A stretch of DNA of 18,177 bases from an uncultured Ruminococcus sp. Lineage in GTDB: Bacteria > Bacillota > Clostridia > Oscillospirales > Ruminococcaceae. Positions 1 to 7,865 of the stretch are shown here, one piece after another. Numbering within the stretch: the first letter of the stretch is position 1; every line of letters begins with the position of its first letter. Under the pieces are notes generated by a model. The model was given only the letters and a program-made list of their open reading frames with translations. It was not told the origin of the DNA and searched no databases. The stretch lies in contig CALEJX010000439.1 of the NCBI GenBank assembly GCA_937898375.1, positions 1-18,177 on the forward strand. The letters are read 5' to 3'. The translations under genes and the position numbers were made by a program.

Positions 1-8
1 CTTGAGGG

Positions 9-1349
9 GTGAGGGGTTTGGATAAGAAAAAGACCAAAAACAAAACAAGTTTGCAGTTCAAGCTGACTCTTATGTTTTTCTTTGTAATGCTTGTGTCGGC
101 TTCCATATCGGTGTCAGTTCTTGTAATGGTGTGCAGCCCTATAATGAAAAGCAACGCCGAACAGCAGTTGGTGGAGCTTTCCATGGCAATGGATCAGCTT
201 GAAGAAAAGGGCGGCTTTACTGTTGATGAGATAGTTTCCATTGTGAACAATTCCGCCTACAGCCTGTCTGTAGTTGATAAAAATGACGCAAGAGTTCACG
301 CACATCTTGCGGATATCATGCACAAGGGCTATTATGTGTCCTCTGAGGGCGTTGTGCCGAATGCCACTATAATCTCGCAGGTGTACGATAAGTTCGTTAT
401 CATAGACAGCTTTTCAAGCGACAGCGTTTATTGGGTGGTAAACCTTGTTGTCATCATAGCTTTTATGGTCTGTATCGTCATCGGTACGATAATAACAGCG
501 TTCATGAGCCGAAGCATTATCCAGCCTATACGAGATCTTAGTGCGGCGGCGGCAGAGATAGCGAGGGGAAATTTTAAGGTCAGAGTAAGAGAGCCTTCTG
601 ACCCTGAGTACAGCATACTTGCGCAGAATTTTAACAAAATGGCGGAGGAACTTGCAGGCACGGAGACCCTTAGAGGCGACTTTATCTCAAATGTTTCCCA
701 CGAGTTCAAAACGCCGCTGGCTTCAATACAGGGCTTTGCAAAGCTTCTGCAATCTGATGATATAACCGAGCAGGAACGTGAGGAGTACACGCAGATAATA
801 ATCGATGAAACATCACGGCTTTCAAAGCTTTCGTCAAATATCTTGAAGCTCACAAAGCTTGAAAATCAGAAAACTGTGGGCAGAAAAACCAGATTTTCTC
901 TTGACGAGCAAATAAGAAAAATACTTCTTGTGCTAGAGCCTGAGTGGTCAAAGAAAAATATCGACCTTGATATCGACCTTGAGGATATCATGTATGTGGG
1001 CAGTGAGGAGCTTATGGCGCAGATATGGCAGAATATCATCAACAACGCTATAAAGTTCACCCCAGAGGGCGGAAAGATAAGCGTGAAGCTTTTCCGCAAT
1101 GAGAAGAACATCTCGGCGGAGATATGGGACAATGGTCCGTCTATTGCACCTGATGTAAAGGCGAAGATATTCGATAAGTTCTATCAGGGCGACCGCTCCC
1201 GTGCAACAGAGGGCAACGGTCTTGGACTTGCTCTTGTGAAAAGGATAATCGAGCTTTCTGAGGGCAGCATAGATGTGGAAAACGATATGAAAAAAGGCGG
1301 CGTTTGCTTCCGCATAAGCCTGCCTTATCTTATCGAAGATATGATGTAG
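9..1349 (+). CDS. HAMP-domain sensor histidine kinase
   Basis: Membrane sensor kinase of a two-component system. It should autophosphorylate on His and pass the phosphate to a response regulator, probably encoded just left of the window because the gene starts at the window edge. Two membrane segments (about residues 18-42 and 140-166) enclose a short extracytoplasmic sensor region of about 95 residues. A HAMP linker follows (about 166-218). The H-box has His231 in the SHEFKTP motif. The ATPase domain shows an N-box (Asn342-Asn346), an F-box near 388-392 and a G2 box GNGLGLAL at 402-409. The G1 box reads DNGPSI (374-379), so the usual second Gly of DxGxG is Ser. The start is uncertain: GTG at 9 or TTG at 18, both close to G-rich sequence at 4-16. 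The signal sensed is unknown. Confidence 0.9.
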   Translation: MRGLDKKKTKNKTSLQFKLTLMFFFVMLVSASISVSVLVMVCSPIMKSNAEQQLVELSMAMDQLEEKGGFTVDEIVSIVNNSAYSLSVVDKNDARVHAHLADIMHKGYYVSSEGVVPNATIISQVYDKFVIIDSFSSDSVYWVVNLVVIIAFMVCIVIGTIITAFMSRSIIQPIRDLSAAAAEIARGNFKVRVREPSDPEYSILAQNFNKMAEELAGTETLRGDFISNVSHEFKTPLASIQGFAKLLQSDDITEQEREEYTQIIIDETSRLSKLSSNILKLTKLENQKTVGRKTRFSLDEQIRKILLVLEPEWSKKNIDLDIDLEDIMYVGSEELMAQIWQNIINNAIKFTPEGGKISVKLFRNEKNISAEIWDNGPSIAPDVKAKIFDKFYQGDRSRATEGNGLGLALVKRIIELSEGSIDVENDMKKGGVCFRISLPYLIEDMM

Positions 1350-1352
1350 TGT

Positions 1353-1378
1353 GTAGGGGCGACCTCTGGTCGCCCGCC
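1353..1378. repeat. Dispersed palindromic repeat, GACC/GGTC subtype
   Basis: GTAGGGG leads into a hairpin with stem GGGCGACC (1357-1364) and GGTCGCCC (1368-1375) around a 3-nt loop. The same unit recurs at 5701-5724, 5751-5775, 8649-8675 and 12760-12780, always between genes. It lies 3 nt after the kinase stop codon. Confidence 0.8.
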
Positions 1379-1417
1379 TATTACAATCCGTTATACATAC
1401 GACGATTTTTTTTGCAA

Positions 1418-1455
1418 ACAAAAAGGAGCAGTTCATTGCGAATTGCTCCGTTTTT
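1418..1455. terminator. Bidirectional Rho-independent terminator
   Basis: Stem GGAGCAGTT (1425-1433) pairs with AATTGCTCC (1441-1449) with one G-T wobble. It is flanked by an A-run on the left and GTTTTT on the right. It lies between the converging kinase and transporter genes and can serve both. Confidence 0.85.
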
Positions 1456-1465
1456 ATAGTATTTA

Positions 1466-2317
1466 TCAGAACAGACTTGCCACAAAGCCTGCTGCCACGC
1501 CGAAAACATAAAGTATTCCCATTATGGCGAAATTCTCTTTCATGTTGTGCTTGTTGGTTTTGAAAAGCACCAAAAGTCCCACGCCTGCGCCTGTGCAAAG
1601 TCCTGCGATAAGCGAGCCGAAGCTCACAACGCCCTCGATATAAAGCTGAGTGAGAACAACGGAAGCCGCACAGTTCGGGATAAAGCCTATAATGCCTGCT
1701 ATGAACGGCTGAAGGATACTGTCAGACATAAGCAGGGTCTTAACAGTGTCCTCCCCTGCAAATTCCATTATCGCACCGAGAATAAGGTTTACCACAAATA
1801 TGAAGAGTATGATATGCACAGTGTGGTGAAGCGCTGAGTGCAAAATGCTGTGGTGTTCGCAGTCGCAGTCCTCGCATATCTCCTTGAAAGGCTCTTCGTC
1901 CTGCTTTTTGCCCATGAGCTTTATAATAAGGTCGACAAGCACGCCTGCTATTATTGCCACCGCTACCTTTATAAGAATAAGCTGCCAAAGTTTGCCTGCA
2001 AAGGTGGGGTTCGCTATCATCATTGGTATGGCTTCGTCGCTTGTGGCAAGATATACTGCAATGAGAGTTCCCATTGTGATGAGCCTGCCTGAGTAGAGGT
2101 TTGACGCCACAACGGAAAATCCGCACTGGGGTATCGCTCCAAGTATGCTTCCGCCTACCGCACCGAAAGGTCCCATTTTTTTAAGCGCCTTTCCAAGCTT
2201 GTCAGCCGAGCGGTGTTCTATATACTCTATAAGCAGATAAACGCCGAACAGAAAAGGCAGAACTTTAAGGCTGTCTATAAATGCGTCAAGAAAAACGTCA
2301 ACTAAAGTTTCAAACAT
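1466..2317 (-). CDS. Two-repeat membrane transporter, putative manganese/heavy-metal exporter
   Basis: Hydrophobic 283-residue protein of the type annotated as putative manganese transporter or 10-TM heavy-metal exporter (ArsP_2-like). The two halves are related: GSILGAIPQCGFS (about 56-68) with the following SNLYSG and GTLIAVYL matches AGIIGFIPNCAAS (about 207-219) with TQLYIEG and GSLIAGLC. This implies an internal duplication. The cytosolic or external linker between halves is rich in Cys and His (C148, C151, C153, H155, H156, H160, H164, H165, H168) and probably binds metal. I chose the ATG at 2317 because AGGAGA lies 8 nt upstream. An in-frame ATG at 2344 lacks such a site. The gene is monocistronic, with its own promoter at 2389-2417. 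The substrate (Mn2+, another divalent metal, or an arsenic species) is inferred from the family and not shown by the sequence. Confidence 0.8.
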   Translation of the reverse strand: MFETLVDVFLDAFIDSLKVLPFLFGVYLLIEYIEHRSADKLGKALKKMGPFGAVGGSILGAIPQCGFSVVASNLYSGRLITMGTLIAVYLATSDEAIPMMIANPTFAGKLWQLILIKVAVAIIAGVLVDLIIKLMGKKQDEEPFKEICEDCDCEHHSILHSALHHTVHIILFIFVVNLILGAIMEFAGEDTVKTLLMSDSILQPFIAGIIGFIPNCAASVVLTQLYIEGVVSFGSLIAGLCTGAGVGLLVLFKTNKHNMKENFAIMGILYVFGVAAGFVASLF

Positions 2318-2388
2318 TATATCTATCTCCTGTAAAATTTCCACGGCTCTCCGTGGTCTAACAAAACGGTTTTTATGTCAACTCGACT

Positions 2389-2417
2389 ATTATACAATAT
2401 TTATTCAACCTTGTCAA
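2389..2417 (-). promoter_or_regulatory. Sigma-A promoter of the metal transporter
   Basis: On the minus strand TTGACA (2417-2412), 17-nt spacer, TATAAT (2394-2389): a perfect consensus. The predicted leader is about 65 nt, too short for a yybP-ykoY manganese riboswitch. It contains a small hairpin CCACGG/CCGTGG at 2341-2356, just upstream of the ribosome binding site. Confidence 0.85.
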
Positions 2418-2466
2418 TCTTATGTTTATATGATAATCTGTTCATTTGTTTACCCTTTTCAGCGAC

Positions 2467-2494
2467 AAAAAAACGAGCGGAATTTCTCCGCCCG
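2467..2494 (-). terminator. Terminator of the ABC export operon
   Basis: Read on the minus strand, stem CGGGCGGA and TCCGCTCG (plus-strand arms 2487-2494 and 2474-2481) with a 5-nt loop is followed by a run of seven T. It lies about 27 nt after the permease stop codon. Confidence 0.85.
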
Positions 2495-2520
2495 TTTTGT
2501 GTTTTATAGTGTCTGTATGT

Positions 2521-3843
2521 TTATACAGAACGCTTTGTAAAGCCGTCCCATGCGGTGAGTATGAACACCACCATGTGTGCCATAAGAACGCCCACGGCAA
2601 AGGTCACGCTGTGCTGAGCAAATATTGAGCAGCCCTGTGAGATAGAGGAAAGGTCTGTGTTTGCGAACACAAGAAATCTTGCCCAATCCTGTCCAAGATT
2701 GCCCAAAAGCGTTGTAACTGTTGAGCCTACGCACATTGTGAATACGCTGACGCCGATAGCAAGAGCCGTGCTTCTTACCAGTGAGGATATCGCAAACGCC
2801 AGTGTTGACATTACGACCATTTGAACGCTGCCCAGCAGATATTGCTCTGCCGCATAAAGCAGTGTAGGCATTTCCTTTACCACGCCGCCGCTTACATAGA
2901 TATAAGGCGTTGAGAAGCCGCCAAAGCCGTGCATAAGCCCTGTGATAGGTATCATTACCACGAAAAGTATGGCAAGCATTATGTAGCCCACTGTGATGAC
3001 AGTGAAGTATTTTGCCATTAGTATTTTCCAGCGTTTAACAGGGTTTATAAGCAGGAATTTGATAGTTCCCTGAGAAAACTCTGATGATACCATGCCGCCT
3101 GCGATAACGATAGCAAGAAGTGCGACCACCGTCACAAGGGAAGTGCTTGTGAGGAAAACTGTCCAGAATGTTATCTGCTCAGGCTCGTATGTTTCAAACA
3201 GTGACATCTGATCTGCCGTGTTGTCAAGCTTGTTGTTGTCGAGCTGATAAAGGGCGAGCTTTATGTTGTTTTCAAGTTCTGTCTTGCTGTTCTGTCCGTC
3301 AGACTTTGCGTCGCCCATGGCGGCAATGGTGTTCTTTGCGTTTGTGACTGTCATGATAAGATCGTTTTTCTTCTCGTTTGACTTGTCAAAGGAAATATCG
3401 TTGTCCAGCCTGTATTGATATTCCCACTTTTCGCCCTCTGTGAGCAGACCATTGTCAAGTCTGTATTGACAGAAGCCACGCCAATCGTTATCGTCAAGAT
3501 ACTTCTGTATGCCTGTCATATCCCCAGTGCCGTCTGCGAACATATCCGTCAGAACATCATATCTCCAATCGTCGCTGTCGATATTGTTGTCTATAAGATA
3601 CTGCCACATTGCGATCTCGTTAGGGTCGCCGTTAGTGTCTTTGAGCCAGTCTATGTTGTCCTGATAATCAGCCGTTGCGTCATAGCTTGAATAATCGTTG
3701 TTCTGCATGGTGTGCTTGGCAAAAAGCGCAATGCCTGAAAGTCCCAGCGCACATATAACTATAAGCACGATTATTATTTTTGTGGATAGCTTTTTGAAAA
3801 CCTTTATGTACTCGTTTTTTACAAGTCTGAAAAATCTAGCCAA
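2521..3843 (-). CDS. ABC-2 type transporter permease
   Basis: Membrane subunit of an ABC-2 exporter, 440 residues. One N-terminal membrane helix (about 23-42) is followed by a large Asp/Asn-rich extracytoplasmic region of about 175 residues. A C-terminal bundle of about five to six helices follows, starting near FWTVFLTSTSLVTVV. The cytosolic segment EFSQGTIKFLLINPVKR after the second helix is typical of ABC-2 permeases, where it contacts the ATPase. The start is TTG at 3843, overlapping the ATPase stop by 8 nt (TTGGCTAG), with AAGGAAGGGGG upstream. It is the last gene of a three-gene operon and is followed by a terminator. The cargo is unknown. Related systems export or resist peptide antibiotics or move lipids, but nothing here decides that. 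Confidence 0.88.
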   Translation of the reverse strand: MARFFRLVKNEYIKVFKKLSTKIIIVLIVICALGLSGIALFAKHTMQNNDYSSYDATADYQDNIDWLKDTNGDPNEIAMWQYLIDNNIDSDDWRYDVLTDMFADGTGDMTGIQKYLDDNDWRGFCQYRLDNGLLTEGEKWEYQYRLDNDISFDKSNEKKNDLIMTVTNAKNTIAAMGDAKSDGQNSKTELENNIKLALYQLDNNKLDNTADQMSLFETYEPEQITFWTVFLTSTSLVTVVALLAIVIAGGMVSSEFSQGTIKFLLINPVKRWKILMAKYFTVITVGYIMLAILFVVMIPITGLMHGFGGFSTPYIYVSGGVVKEMPTLLYAAEQYLLGSVQMVVMSTLAFAISSLVRSTALAIGVSVFTMCVGSTVTTLLGNLGQDWARFLVFANTDLSSISQGCSIFAQHSVTFAVGVLMAHMVVFILTAWDGFTKRSV

Positions 3844-4792
3844 TCTGTACGCCCCCTTCCTTGCCGCCTGTAAGCTCGATAAATACGTCCTCGAGTTTCT
3901 TGTTCTCTCTGCGGTGAACAGTGTAAAGTGAAACTCCGCCCTCGATAAGCGCCTTGTTCACTGCGGCTATCTTGTCCTTCTCTATTTCTGTAGGGATAGA
4001 AAGGATAACTGCGCCTGTTTCCTTGTCGATACGCTTGCCCTCGTCTGCGAGCATTATAAGACTTACAGCCTTTTGCGGGTCGTCAACTTCAAGGACATAT
4101 TCAGCCATTGAGCTGTCAGACTGCGAGATAAGCTCCTCCATGGTGTATGAGCCTATCATTTTTCCGTTTGCGATAATGCCCACTCTGTCGCACATCATTT
4201 CCATTTCGCTCATGAGATGTGATGATACCACAACGCAACTGCCTTCCTTGTGGGCAAGCTCTTTTAGTACGTCACGAAGCTCTTTTATACCCTGCGGGTC
4301 AAGACCATTCGTAGGCTCGTCAAGGATAAGAAGTTTTGGTCTGTGGAGTATAGCCTGCGCAACGCCAAGTCGCTGACGCATACCAAGAGAGTATTTCGAC
4401 ACCTTGTCATCAATGCGGTTTGAAAGCCTTACAAGCTCCACAACCTCTTTGATACGCTCCTCCGTTACGCCCTCTCTCATTCTTGCATACTGACGGAGGT
4501 TTTCAAGTCCCGAAAGATATTTGTACATCTCAGGGTTTTCAACAATGCCGCCAACGTTAGCCATTGCACCCTCAAAGTCTTTTCTTATATCCTTTCCGTC
4601 AATGATGATCTCACCCTCGTCAAGCTGTAAAAGTCCCACCGCTATCTTTATTGTAGTGGTCTTTCCTGCGCCGTTAGGACCGAGAAAGCCGTAGACTTCG
4701 CCGCCGTAACACTCCATATCGATGCTGTGAAGTATCTGCTTTTTGCCAAGGGTCTTGTTAAGCCCCTTTATCTTTAGAATAGTATCACTCAA
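3836..4792 (-). CDS. ABC transporter ATP-binding protein
   Basis: Cytosolic ATPase of the ABC-2 exporter, 318 residues from the chosen start. It has Walker A GPNGAGKTT (38-46), signature YSLGMRQR (134-141), Walker B LLILDEP (154-160) and H-loop His192. The domain is of the drug or lantibiotic-resistance type (DRA/BcrA-like), with a C-terminal extension of about 100 residues. I chose TTG at 4792 because GAGGGGG lies 9 nt upstream. The TTG also overlaps the upstream stop codon by 8 nt (TTGAGTGA), exactly as at the next junction. A GTG at 4828 would add 12 residues but has no ribosome binding site. Translation is probably coupled to both neighbours. Confidence 0.9.
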   Translation of the reverse strand: MSDTILKIKGLNKTLGKKQILHSIDMECYGGEVYGFLGPNGAGKTTTIKIAVGLLQLDEGEIIIDGKDIRKDFEGAMANVGGIVENPEMYKYLSGLENLRQYARMREGVTEERIKEVVELVRLSNRIDDKVSKYSLGMRQRLGVAQAILHRPKLLILDEPTNGLDPQGIKELRDVLKELAHKEGSCVVVSSHLMSEMEMMCDRVGIIANGKMIGSYTMEELISQSDSSMAEYVLEVDDPQKAVSLIMLADEGKRIDKETGAVILSIPTEIEKDKIAAVNKALIEGGVSLYTVHRRENKKLEDVFIELTGGKEGGVQIG

Positions 4793-5525
4793 CGCTGTCT
4801 GCCCCCTCGCTGTCGGAATTTTCTGCACTGTCTGTGCTGTCTGGAACTATCTCAGACTCAGCCATGCTTTCATCAGCCACGCTGTCGCTGTCACTGTTAT
4901 CATCATCAAAGCTGTAGTCCTCGCCGTAGCCCCAATCGTTCGACGTCGCTATCTTCCAGCCGTCAGAGGTGCGGATAAGATAGAACTCAGTGTTGTCATA
5001 GCTTAAAACAGCCTTGTATGAGGACTTGCTAGGCTCATAATTGTCAGAGTTGGAGTAATCTCCGCTTGACATTGTGCTTATGCCGCTTGAACTGATGAAA
5101 TTCGGGTCGCCCTTTGAAATGTCATAGCACACATTGTATGCCATTGTGACCTTTGCGCCGTCAGCACCGCTTTTGTTTATGGATATATCTTTTATGTCAT
5201 ATTCCGCCGAGGTGATATCGCCATTCTGCGCTGTAACATCGGTGTGGTTTATCTGCTCAAGCAGGTCGGACTTTGTCGAGCCGTCCTCGGTGTTGTTTGT
5301 GTAGTCTGTATAATGTTCGTTCACAAAATCAGTCCACTGGCTTTTCAGCGTATCGCCGCTTCCGATGTTTGCACTTGTCATGTCTGCGATATAGTCCTTT
5401 ACGGTCTGTTCTATCTCAGGCTTGGAAGTCTTGAACTGATTGTTCTCATACACTGTGTAGCACACAACGCCCAGCGCAAGCACTCCGCCAAGCACCAGAC
5501 CTCTGTTTATGTTTCTTAGTTTCAC
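4785..5525 (-). CDS. Membrane-anchored protein with acidic tail, first gene of ABC operon
   Basis: No family recognised. The 246-residue protein has one N-terminal membrane helix (about 8-26, GLVLGGVLALGVVCYTVY) after a short basic segment. An extracytoplasmic domain of mixed strand/helix character follows (about 35-195, ending FYLIRTSDGWKIA, reminiscent of small NTF2-like or DUF4878-like extracellular domains). The tail at 203-246 is very acidic, made almost only of Asp, Ser and Glu. No lipobox Cys is evident. The start is GTG at 5525 with AAGGAGGAG 6 nt upstream. An ATG at 5597 lies inside the promoter region and has no ribosome binding site. It overlaps the ATPase gene by 8 nt, so it probably works with the exporter, perhaps as an accessory or substrate-binding protein. 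That role is inferred from position only. Confidence 0.75.
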   Translation of the reverse strand: MKLRNINRGLVLGGVLALGVVCYTVYENNQFKTSKPEIEQTVKDYIADMTSANIGSGDTLKSQWTDFVNEHYTDYTNNTEDGSTKSDLLEQINHTDVTAQNGDITSAEYDIKDISINKSGADGAKVTMAYNVCYDISKGDPNFISSSGISTMSSGDYSNSDNYEPSKSSYKAVLSYDNTEFYLIRTSDGWKIATSNDWGYGEDYSFDDDNSDSDSVADESMAESEIVPDSTDSAENSDSEGADSVE

Positions 5526-5581
5526 AGTTTCTCCTCCTTGTGTTCTTTCTTTTTTTAGACGTATTTCCGTCAACGTATATA

Positions 5582-5610
5582 AGTTTAACATACCCATTTC
5601 TCACTGTCAA
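5582..5610 (-). promoter_or_regulatory. Promoter of the ABC export operon
   Basis: On the minus strand TTGACA (5610-5605), 17-nt spacer, TAAACT (5587-5582). Predicted transcription starts near 5575, giving a leader of about 50 nt. The start region contains GACGG/CGTC palindromic sequence that could be an operator. Confidence 0.7.
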
Positions 5611-5700
5611 CCGCTTTAAGAAACGCTTAAGATTTTCATAAGACAACCATACAGACCATAAGATAAAACCAAATAATGTACGATTTTTCTGTCAAATTCT

Positions 5701-5775
5701 GTAGGGGCGAACAGTGTTCGCCCGCAGACTGTCGAAAAAGCTGTAAACCAACGGGCGACCTCAGGTCGCCCCTAC
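5701..5775. repeat. Composite palindromic repeat, two hairpins in inverted order
   Basis: Two repeat units face each other. GTAGGGGCGAAC with GTTCGCCC lies at 5701-5722, and GGGCGACC with GGTCGCCCCTAC at 5753-5775. The outer ends GTAGGGGCGA and TCGCCCCTAC are themselves inverted, so the 75-bp block can fold as one long stem or two small hairpins. It sits in the gene-free stretch 5526-5943, where I see no credible gene. Confidence 0.8.
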
Positions 5776-5798
5776 ATACAAACAATATATTTAAATAT

Positions 5799-5843
5799 GT
5801 AGGGGAGCAGCGCAATTTCTGCTTTGCAGAAATACGATGTCCC
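5799..5843. repeat. Divergent relative of the GTAGGGG repeat
   Basis: Starts with GTAGGGG and ends with GATGTCCCAC, enclosing an inner hairpin ATTTCTG/CAGAAAT. It resembles the left arm of the block at 8598-8620, which also pairs GGGAC with GTCCC. Confidence 0.5.
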
Positions 5844-5874
5844 ACTTGTTTTGCTTACAGAGCCGACAACAAAC

Positions 5875-5912
5875 AGGCGGCGGAACACGCATGATAACGT
5901 ACTCCGCCGCCT
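5875..5912 (-). terminator. Stem-loop after ptsI, possible terminator
   Basis: A perfect 10-bp stem, AGGCGGCGGA with TCCGCCGCCT, has an 18-nt loop and lies about 30 nt past the enzyme I stop codon. On the minus strand it is followed by TGTTTGTTG, a weak T-tract, so termination is likely but not certain. Confidence 0.55.
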
Positions 5913-5943
5913 ATATGGAATGAGGAAAATTATCCTTTTCAAG

Positions 5944-7611
5944 TCACAGAAAAAGCTTTAAGTCGCTTTCTGTCTTTTTTTGGTCTTTAAGACTTATGCT
6001 CCTTACCGCCTTTCTCAGCGGCAGTATCCTAGACGGAACTACCGACAGCATATCCACATCAAGCTCCAAAAATATCTCCGTGAGCTTCGGGTCGCCTGCT
6101 ATCTCGCCGCATATGCCTGCTTTTATGCCGCTTGCATGGGCGTTGTCGCAAACCATTTTTATCATTCTCAGAAGCGCCCTGTGATTTTTCGGGGACACCC
6201 TGTCATAGCATGGGTTTTGCCTGTCAAGACCCAAAGTGAACTGCTCGAGGTCATTGGTGCCGATATTGAAAAAGTCTACCTCTTTGGCTATGATATCGCT
6301 CGTCATAACCGCCGCAGGGGTCTCTATCATTGCACCGAGTTTCACATTGTCGGCAAATTTCTTGCCCTCTTTTATAAGCTCCGCCTTGACCTGCACGATT
6401 ATCTCTTTTATCTTTAGTATCTCACTCACGTCTATGACCATAGGCAGAAGTATGGAAAGCTGTCCGTAAACGGACGCTCTGTAAAGCGCCCTTAACTGCG
6501 TTTTGAACACGCTCTCCTGTTCAAGGCAAAAGCGTATGCCCCTGCAGCCCATAGAGGGATTTCGCTCAGGGATTATACCGGCATAGTCGGGCATCTTGTC
6601 AGCGCCGATGTCATAAGTGTCTATGATGACCTCTTTGCCGCCCATGACCTCAAGAGCCTTGCGGTAGGTGTAAAACTGAAAATCCTCGTCAGGGAAAGCA
6701 GGTCTGTCAAAGCACATAAATTCCGTCCTGAAAAGCCCTATCCCCCCAGCGTCATTTTTCACCGCCGCTTCAAGCTCATCTGAGTTGAGGATATTCGCAT
6801 ATATCTTTATCTCGTGACCGTCACGAGTGATGTTCTTTCTGCCTTTGAGCCTTGTGAGAAGCTCTTTTTTCCTGCCCTCGACGGCTTCCTTGTATTCAAG
6901 CTGTCTGAGAGTATGCTCGTCAGGCTCTATGTAAAGTGTTCCGCTGTAGCCGTCAAGCACAGCTTCTTTGCCCTCGTATTCGTCAGAAAGCTCCGTTCCA
7001 ACGTTCACAATGGCAGGTATGCCGAGATTTTTCGCAAGTATCGCAGTGTGAGAGTTCACCGACCCCGACCTTGTGCAAATGCCTTTTATCTTTTCTTTGT
7101 CCATGAGCAAAGTTTCAGATGGCATAAGGTCGCCCGTGCAGATAATGGCATTCTCTTTAAGCTCAGGGAGCTTGTCGGCGCAGTTCAAAATGTGCCGCAG
7201 AAGTCTGTTTGAAACGTCTTTGACGTCAGCCGCTCTGCTTTGCATATATTCGCTGTCCATTTGCGCAAGCATTTCCGCAAAGCTTCTTGCGGTGCTTGCC
7301 ACAGCGTAATCGGCGTTGAAATGCTCGTCAAGTATCAGGGTGCGAACACTGCCGTCATATTGCTCGTCAGTGATTAGCATTTGGTGTATCACAAATATCT
7401 GTGCGTCACTTTCTCCAACGCTCGTTCTTGCACGCTCATAAAGCTCCCCAAGCTCCACAAGAGCGGCGTTTTTCGCCTTGACATATTTTTTGTATTCAAG
7501 TTCAGGGTCAGACACTTTTATCTTGTTGATGATAAATTCGTCACGGCGATAAAAGGTCAGCTTTCCTCTTGCAATGCTTCCGAATACCGACCGTCCTTTT
7601 ATGGTTATCAT
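5944..7611 (-). CDS. ptsI: Phosphoenolpyruvate-protein phosphotransferase (PTS enzyme I), divergent
   Basis: Cytosolic enzyme that takes phosphate from PEP onto a His and passes it to HPr, the first step of the phosphotransferase system. At 555 residues it is slightly shorter than the usual 570-575. An N-terminal HPr-binding helical domain precedes the phosphohistidine motif SHTAILA, with His188. The PEP-binding barrel has RTEF near 295-298, NPSMGCRGIR at 351-360, NIGTNDLEQFTLGLDR at 449-464 and CGEIAGDP with active-site Cys501. The loop that normally reads RTxDIGGDK reads DTYDIGADK, so a PEP-binding Arg (equivalent to E. coli Arg332) is Asp331. The ATG at 7611 follows GGGGGGTGAG. No HPr or EII gene is nearby. 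It may be a working but altered enzyme I or a regulatory paralogue. Confidence 0.88.
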   Translation of the reverse strand: MITIKGRSVFGSIARGKLTFYRRDEFIINKIKVSDPELEYKKYVKAKNAALVELGELYERARTSVGESDAQIFVIHQMLITDEQYDGSVRTLILDEHFNADYAVASTARSFAEMLAQMDSEYMQSRAADVKDVSNRLLRHILNCADKLPELKENAIICTGDLMPSETLLMDKEKIKGICTRSGSVNSHTAILAKNLGIPAIVNVGTELSDEYEGKEAVLDGYSGTLYIEPDEHTLRQLEYKEAVEGRKKELLTRLKGRKNITRDGHEIKIYANILNSDELEAAVKNDAGGIGLFRTEFMCFDRPAFPDEDFQFYTYRKALEVMGGKEVIIDTYDIGADKMPDYAGIIPERNPSMGCRGIRFCLEQESVFKTQLRALYRASVYGQLSILLPMVIDVSEILKIKEIIVQVKAELIKEGKKFADNVKLGAMIETPAAVMTSDIIAKEVDFFNIGTNDLEQFTLGLDRQNPCYDRVSPKNHRALLRMIKMVCDNAHASGIKAGICGEIAGDPKLTEIFLELDVDMLSVVPSRILPLRKAVRSISLKDQKKTESDLKLFL

Positions 7612-7649
7612 GAGCGCTCACCCCCCAAAGATCATACCTATCTAATATA

Positions 7650-7658
7650 ATTATATCA
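7650..7658 (-). promoter_or_regulatory. Extended -10 promoter candidate for ptsI
   Basis: On the minus strand TGATATAAT is an extended -10 box (TGN then TATAAT), about 40 nt upstream of the ptsI start codon. No good -35 box is visible at the expected distance, which extended -10 promoters can tolerate. Confidence 0.45.
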
Positions 7659-7865
7659 CCATTTGTTTAACGATAAAAGTGAAATGCTATGTATTTACGA
7701 ATTGTTAATAATATTCGTGAATTTGGCAAACGCACCTATCAAAATTTCAGCAAATTTAACAAATCGGAAACAATTAGCAACTGTGTAAAAAACAGAATAG
7801 TACAATCTATGAAAATCATATTATTAAAAAGCGTATGAGCGACACTATTATAAGGAGGGACAAAT

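Noticed and set aside
1547..2096. Several plus-strand frames opposite the metal transporter
   Set aside because: The minus-strand frame is a complete membrane transporter with promoter and ribosome binding site. The others are its shadows.
2318..2388. yybP-ykoY manganese riboswitch in the transporter leader
   Set aside because: The leader from the consensus promoter is only about 65 nt and shows just one small hairpin, too little for that riboswitch.
5636..5894. Open frames on both strands across 5636-5894 (69 and 72 codons)
   Set aside because: They are made of the palindromic repeat read in both directions, have no good ribosome binding site and do not look like a protein family.
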